Assembly: GCF_900111145.1 (NCBI RefSeq)
Contig: NZ_FOIR01000001.1
Location: forward strand, 1,910,032-1,974,031
DNA: 64,000 nt
Direction: 5' to 3'
Source of the DNA: Roseivirga pacifica
Lineage (GTDB): Bacteria > Bacteroidota > Bacteroidia > Cytophagales > Cyclobacteriaceae
In this document: positions 60,901-64,000 of the stretch, in pieces
How positions within the stretch are numbered: the first letter of the stretch is position 1
Layout of the letters: the number at the start of each line of letters is the position of its first letter
The notes under the pieces: generated by a model
Seen by the model: only the letters and a program-made list of their open reading frames with translations
The model's database searches: none
Told to the model about the DNA's origin: nothing
Position numbers and translations under genes: made by a program

Positions 60901-63900
60901 AAATGCGGGGGCAAGAGCCTCAGCAGCTTTGACCAATGCGCCAACTCTGGTCTCCGGAACGATTTACACAATCAGTTTCGATGGACAAGATGCTGCTGGG
61001 AATTCAGCAACGACTGTGAATATCACCAATGTTACTTTCGATAATACGGCCCCAATCTTTGATGGGGTAAACTCGACTCCGGCAGATGGTGCAACAGACG
61101 TTGGAGCTGCCGATAATCTGGTACTCGACTTTAGTGAAAATATCGCAGCGGGTACGGGTAATATCACTATTCGCGATGTTACTGGTTCAACTAACTTTGA
61201 AGTCTTTGATATTGCAACAGCAACAGCTACAAGTAACCCAGTCAATGGTGCTCTTGGTATTTTAAATGACAAATTATACATCAATCCAACGAATAGTTTT
61301 ACTGAAACAAATGCTTATTCTGTTAGAATAGATGCCAACGCTATAGATGACGCTAGCGGGAATAGTTTCGCTGGGGTTACAAATGATACTGATTACAATT
61401 TTAGCGTAGCTGATGTTACCGCTCCAACGATACAAAGCAGTAGTCCTGCAGATGGAGCTAGCAACGTTACACTCAGTCAGAATCTCACCATTACATTTGA
61501 CGATAATATGGCTGTAGGCACTGGTAACATTACAATAGTTGAAACTGGTGTAGGTAATTTTGAGCAGTTAGATGTTACCAATGGTACATTGGTTAGTGTG
61601 TCTGGTGCTACGGTTACTTTAAACCCTGCAGGTACCCTAAAAAAAGGAACAAACTATCATATAGAAATAGATGCATTGGCATTAGATGATGATGCTGGAA
61701 ACGATTTTGTTGGAATAGCAGATGCTACAACCTTGAATTTCAAAACAGTTGATGTTGTGATCAATGAAGTGGTCACTGACCCTCAGCAAGATTGGAGCAC
61801 CAATGGTTTTGATGGGACATTCCCTGGGAGTCCAACCGTGACAGCTGGTACAGATGAGTGGGTTGAGCTGTATATCAGGAGTGCAGGAATAGACTTTACA
61901 GGGTGGACCATTGAGTTAACAGATGGAACGGATTTTTCAGGTGATTTAACAAATACAGGAGCCTTTGATGTTTCGAATTATGTTAGCAGTGGTTCTGGAA
62001 CCTTTAATGGTTCAGAGTCAGGAGATTATTTAATTCTAGGTGATCCTGACGGTGGGTCAGCAATGAATAACGATGTGCTTATTGTGTTGAAGGATCCAGG
62101 AGGAGCAATAGTAGATCAACTGCAACTTGGAGGAGGTGCAGGAGAAGCCCCTAGTGGGGATGCGACTAGCAGATCTGATGAATCTGTTCAAAGAATTCCT
62201 AACGGTACAGATACTGATGCTGACGATGCAGACTTTGTACAAGCAGCCGCAAGTATTGGGGCAGTCAATGATGCGTCTGGGCCTCAAATAACAAGCTTAG
62301 GCTTGCACAATAGCAATTCCTTTATAGAGATTTTCGCCAACGAAGGGCTTTACAGCACAAATGGAGGCAGTGGAGCACTGGAGGTTTCAGATATAGATAT
62401 CTCCATTTCTGGTGGAACTGCTCATACGCCTGTTGTTACGAGTCTAAAACAATTGAATGGAACTTCTGACCTAGTAGGTGGAGAGAGCATGATTAGAGTG
62501 AATTTCACGACTACTGGGGTAGCTGATGGAGGAGAAACGATAACTATCAACTTTGCCGATGGAAGTTCAGTATTTGATGCAGCAGGAAATGCCGCAGCAG
62601 CAACACAAAGCAATAATACAAGAATACTGAATGATTTGGTGGACCCATACATAACAGGTGTAAGCTTAGCCTCTGACAATTCGTACATAGATGTAACCTT
62701 CAATGAAGGAGTTTATGAAGACAACTGTGGAGGCGGTGGTCTTACTGCAGCGGATTTTGATCTACAAATTTCTAATGGTACCGCAACAGTACCTGTTATC
62801 TCAAGTGTAAAACAGAATGATAGTGCTACTGAAGGCTCTGCCTCAGCACTAGCAGGAGGTGAAACAACAATCAGAATTTTCTTCTCTGTTACAGGAACTC
62901 CTGATGGAGGCGAAACCCTTGAGGTAGACCTTCAAGCTAATGAGGTTTTTGATATTAACGGACGTACTGGGGTCGCAGATCAAACTACTAATAATACAGT
63001 CACTTTGAATGATGAGGCTGCACCAACAGTAACAAGCATTGCTCGTCAATCTCCAACTACGACCCCTACCAATGCAGATCAGCTAGTATGGGATGTAACT
63101 TTTGATGAAGTAGTTGCGAATGTAGGAACAGCAGACTTCTCCGTATCAGGAACTACAGGAACAGTTACTTCTGTGACCAATCCAAGTGGGAATGTGTACA
63201 GAGTAACTGCATCCGGTGGAGATCTAGCAAGTTTAAATGCTACGGTTACTTTAAGCTTTGCTGGTGCTCAAGATATTGCAGACGCTGCAGGCAATGCCTT
63301 AGTGAATACTACACCAACAGGTACGAACGATAATACTTTTGTGGTTGACAATACAGCCCCTCGAGTAATAAGCATTGCTCGTCAATCTCCAACTACGACC
63401 CCTACCAATGCAGATCAGCTAGTATGGGATGTGACTTTTGATGAAGTAGTTGCGAATGTAGGAACAGCAGACTTCTCCGTATCAGGAACTACAGGAACAG
63501 TTACCACGGTGACTAATCCAAGTGGGAATGTGTACAGAGTAACAGCATCCGGTGGAGATCTAGCAAGTTTAAATGCTACGGTTACCTTAAGCTTTGCTGG
63601 GGTTCAAGATATTGCAGACGCTGCAGGCAATGCCTTAGTTAATACCACACCAACAGGTACGAACAACAATACTTTTGTGGTTGACAATACAGCCCCACGA
63701 GTTACAAGCATTGCTCGTCAATCTCCAACTACGACCCCTACCAATGCAGATCAGCTAGTATGGGATGTAACTTTTGATGAAGCGGTTGCGAATTTAGGAA
63801 CAGCAGACTTCTCCGTATCAGGAACTACAGGAACAGTTACCTCGGTGACCAATCCAAGTGGAAATGTGTACAGAGTCACTGCATCCGGTGGAGATCTAGC

Positions 63901-64000
63901 AAGTTTAAATGCTACGGTTACTTTAAGCTTTTCTGGGGTTCAAGATATTGCAGACGCTGCAGGCAATGCCTTAGTGAATACTACACCAACAGGTACGAAC
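57947..64000 (+). CDS. giant secreted multidomain surface protein (3' end outside window)
   Basis: A frame open from the ATG at 57947 to the window end, at least 2018 codons, with no stop on my reading. The N-terminal ~70 residues are unusual, ending in a hydrophobic signal (LIGLLTFVLVVQTLPFLQVNAQ). Domains, by nucleotide: an Ig/cadherin-like part (58.2-59.1 kb), Calx-beta repeats (59.1-59.8 kb; two), Ig-like Big_5 and TIG-like units (59.8-61.7 kb), a lamin-tail-like domain (about 61.75-62.1 kb; INEVVTDPQQDW, DEWVELYIRSAG, TGWTIELTDG), then more Ig-like units and three near-identical 112-residue repeats (63.0-64 kb). It should be a surface adhesin or matrix protein, probably exported by T9SS. 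Confidence 0.85.
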   Translation, partial: MIDFNRLHKSFMKTIGSALIPKVMMAKSFSLAVNGSGRCLSKLSNLSIGAIGFVDSYLKILFTGHRSAVRLIGLLTFVLVVQTLPFLQVNAQTIGSTITFEAGSARLLTGASTNPSATNIDGHSLGVSAVTSGNIVNITVNNTVSGISGGSDLAVIMTATGTNVTSFSYKSDNAANNFSLTSFAFAVATGTTQNITVQGYDNGSAVSGAITKTISSAGTTNFTVTSGDISASSGWGNIDEIRMTMNTPAPANFAIDDVLLAAAVASNNAPTASAFTANPSENLTYTFSTNDFGYNDSDSDPLDHVLIESVPANGTLYLDADNDDVFDGGEAVSVSQQISKADLDAGNLQYIQNGSTGSSFQFEVNDGTDNSTGNYIATLTMLPVPTVTLSLVTSSKSESLTTANGITATLSNSYGANTVVNLAFSGSATGSGVDYSVSSTSITIGAGNTTNTIVLTNVPDALYEGNEEVDIDISTVTNGTENGTQQQTFTIIDDDSQPNATLEVLSIYNPLTDESGGQAYVRGKIDAVAGTTITIPLSFSGTASGGGTDYSITGSSIELSPGETMDSIRITSQYDGIEEGSETVIVDMGSPTNAIESGTQQVTITIIDEDATPPRINSIVRQSPSSSPTNADLLVWDVTFNEAVSNVGAADFTVSGTTGTISSVTNPSGNTYRVTVSGGDLASLNGTVTLGFAGGQDIVDSFGTALSNTTPTGTNDNTFVVDNSAPAAPSTPDMTTATDSGNEEHTAGSTSDNLTKNTTPTFEGTAESGATVKIISNIDGEVGSGTATGGSYSITTSALTAGAHTITATATDASANTSSASSALSITIDTTSPTVSISTTSSNPTNDNPIPVTITFNSEADNMKENDITVVNGTTGDFASPDSTSFTVSITPSGNGIVQVSVAAGSAFDRAGNANTVSNTLSLTYDGTAPAFSSVSPSSSSAVNTANVGYTLSEAIASGTVTFTRTSGTTDGSSPHVVTLTGSELNAGARASAALTNAPTLVSGTIYTISFDGQDAAGNSATTVNITNVTFDNTAPIFDGVNSTPADGATDVGAADNLVLDFSENIAAGTGNITIRDVTGSTNFEVFDIATATATSNPVNGALGILNDKLYINPTNSFTETNAYSVRIDANAIDDASGNSFAGVTNDTDYNFSVADVTAPTIQSSSPADGASNVTLSQNLTITFDDNMAVGTGNITIVETGVGNFEQLDVTNGTLVSVSGATVTLNPAGTLKKGTNYHIEIDALALDDDAGNDFVGIADATTLNFKTVDVVINEVVTDPQQDWSTNGFDGTFPGSPTVTAGTDEWVELYIRSAGIDFTGWTIELTDGTDFSGDLTNTGAFDVSNYVSSGSGTFNGSESGDYLILGDPDGGSAMNNDVLIVLKDPGGAIVDQLQLGGGAGEAPSGDATSRSDESVQRIPNGTDTDADDADFVQAAASIGAVNDASGPQITSLGLHNSNSFIEIFANEGLYSTNGGSGALEVSDIDISISGGTAHTPVVTSLKQLNGTSDLVGGESMIRVNFTTTGVADGGETITINFADGSSVFDAAGNAAAATQSNNTRILNDLVDPYITGVSLASDNSYIDVTFNEGVYEDNCGGGGLTAADFDLQISNGTATVPVISSVKQNDSATEGSASALAGGETTIRIFFSVTGTPDGGETLEVDLQANEVFDINGRTGVADQTTNNTVTLNDEAAPTVTSIARQSPTTTPTNADQLVWDVTFDEVVANVGTADFSVSGTTGTVTSVTNPSGNVYRVTASGGDLASLNATVTLSFAGAQDIADAAGNALVNTTPTGTNDNTFVVDNTAPRVISIARQSPTTTPTNADQLVWDVTFDEVVANVGTADFSVSGTTGTVTTVTNPSGNVYRVTASGGDLASLNATVTLSFAGVQDIADAAGNALVNTTPTGTNNNTFVVDNTAPRVTSIARQSPTTTPTNADQLVWDVTFDEAVANLGTADFSVSGTTGTVTSVTNPSGNVYRVTASGGDLASLNATVTLSFSGVQDIADAAGNALVNTTPTGTN
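63041..64000 (+). repeat. tandem 336-bp coding repeats
   Basis: Units start with GCTCGTCAATCTCC at 63041, 63377 and 63713, an exact period of 336 (112 codons). The copies differ by only a few bases each (for example ACTTCT vs ACCACG near 63170 and 63505), and the third is cut by the window end at 288 bases. An older, diverged copy of the same domain lies at about 59800-60115. Such close copies point to recent expansion by recombination. Confidence 0.9.

Noticed and set aside
57947..64000. numerous minus-strand frames of 60-110 codons under the giant protein
   Set aside because: They are shadows of Thr/Ser/Asn-rich coding sequence on the plus strand, several of them showing the same repeats.

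Overview
The window reads as a chromosomal segment of a Bacteroidota bacterium, most likely a marine-type Cytophagales relative. The support is a fused lpxC-fabZ gene, a PorX regulator of type IX secretion (T9SS), a secreted enzyme with a T9SS-type C-terminal sorting domain, families typical of the phylum (DUF3822, DUF4296, DUF4494, TTG starts, TAnnTTTG promoter boxes) and moderate GC. The genus is not decidable by eye.

Left part (1-8.9 kb): housekeeping and metabolism. It holds two Nudix hydrolases, coaD with its DUF3822 partner, a RecD-like helicase, a DUF423 membrane protein, a YggS-type PLP protein, and a GH3-family enzyme coupled to a LysE-type exporter. 9.0-11.5 kb is an AT-rich accessory island: a TIR-domain ThsB overlapping a two-helix membrane Macro-domain ThsA (a type II Thoeris anti-phage module), then a HEPN-like protein. 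Imperfect hairpins sharing a core sequence lie on both sides of thsBA, so the pair looks like a mobile cassette.

Middle (11.8-38.6 kb): a short Bat-type operon (DUF58, TM protein, VWA protein), a DUF4296 lipoprotein, mutS2, a lipid A operon (lpxD, lpxC/fabZ, lpxA) with an HD phosphohydrolase upstream and a lone ABC ATPase downstream, and divergently porX-tsaE-ald. Then come a compact BLUF photoreceptor, a GreA-like protein, several secreted or membrane proteins of unknown role, an orphan contractile-tail sheath gene with two small overlapping genes upstream, an M1 peptidase with a 59-residue gene downstream, and a DDAH-like hydrolase with an APC permease.

Right part (38.7-64 kb): a Rieske oxygenase, a vanadium haloperoxidase-like protein with T9SS tail, a sterol desaturase-family protein, an HTTM/gamma-carboxylase-like membrane protein, an M20 amidohydrolase and a Tricorn-like S41 protease. 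A striking block at 50.9-57.5 kb follows: two 2-oxoglutarate/Fe(II) hydroxylases, a TPR plus PRMT-like methyltransferase, a leaderless periplasmic-binding-fold protein, a formyltransferase-fold protein and two tandem phage tail-collar proteins. It looks like a protein- or peptide-modification locus and is the best candidate here for an undescribed system. The window ends inside a giant secreted multidomain protein (more than 2018 residues) with nearly identical 336-bp repeats. No rRNA, tRNA, CRISPR array or intact insertion sequence was seen.
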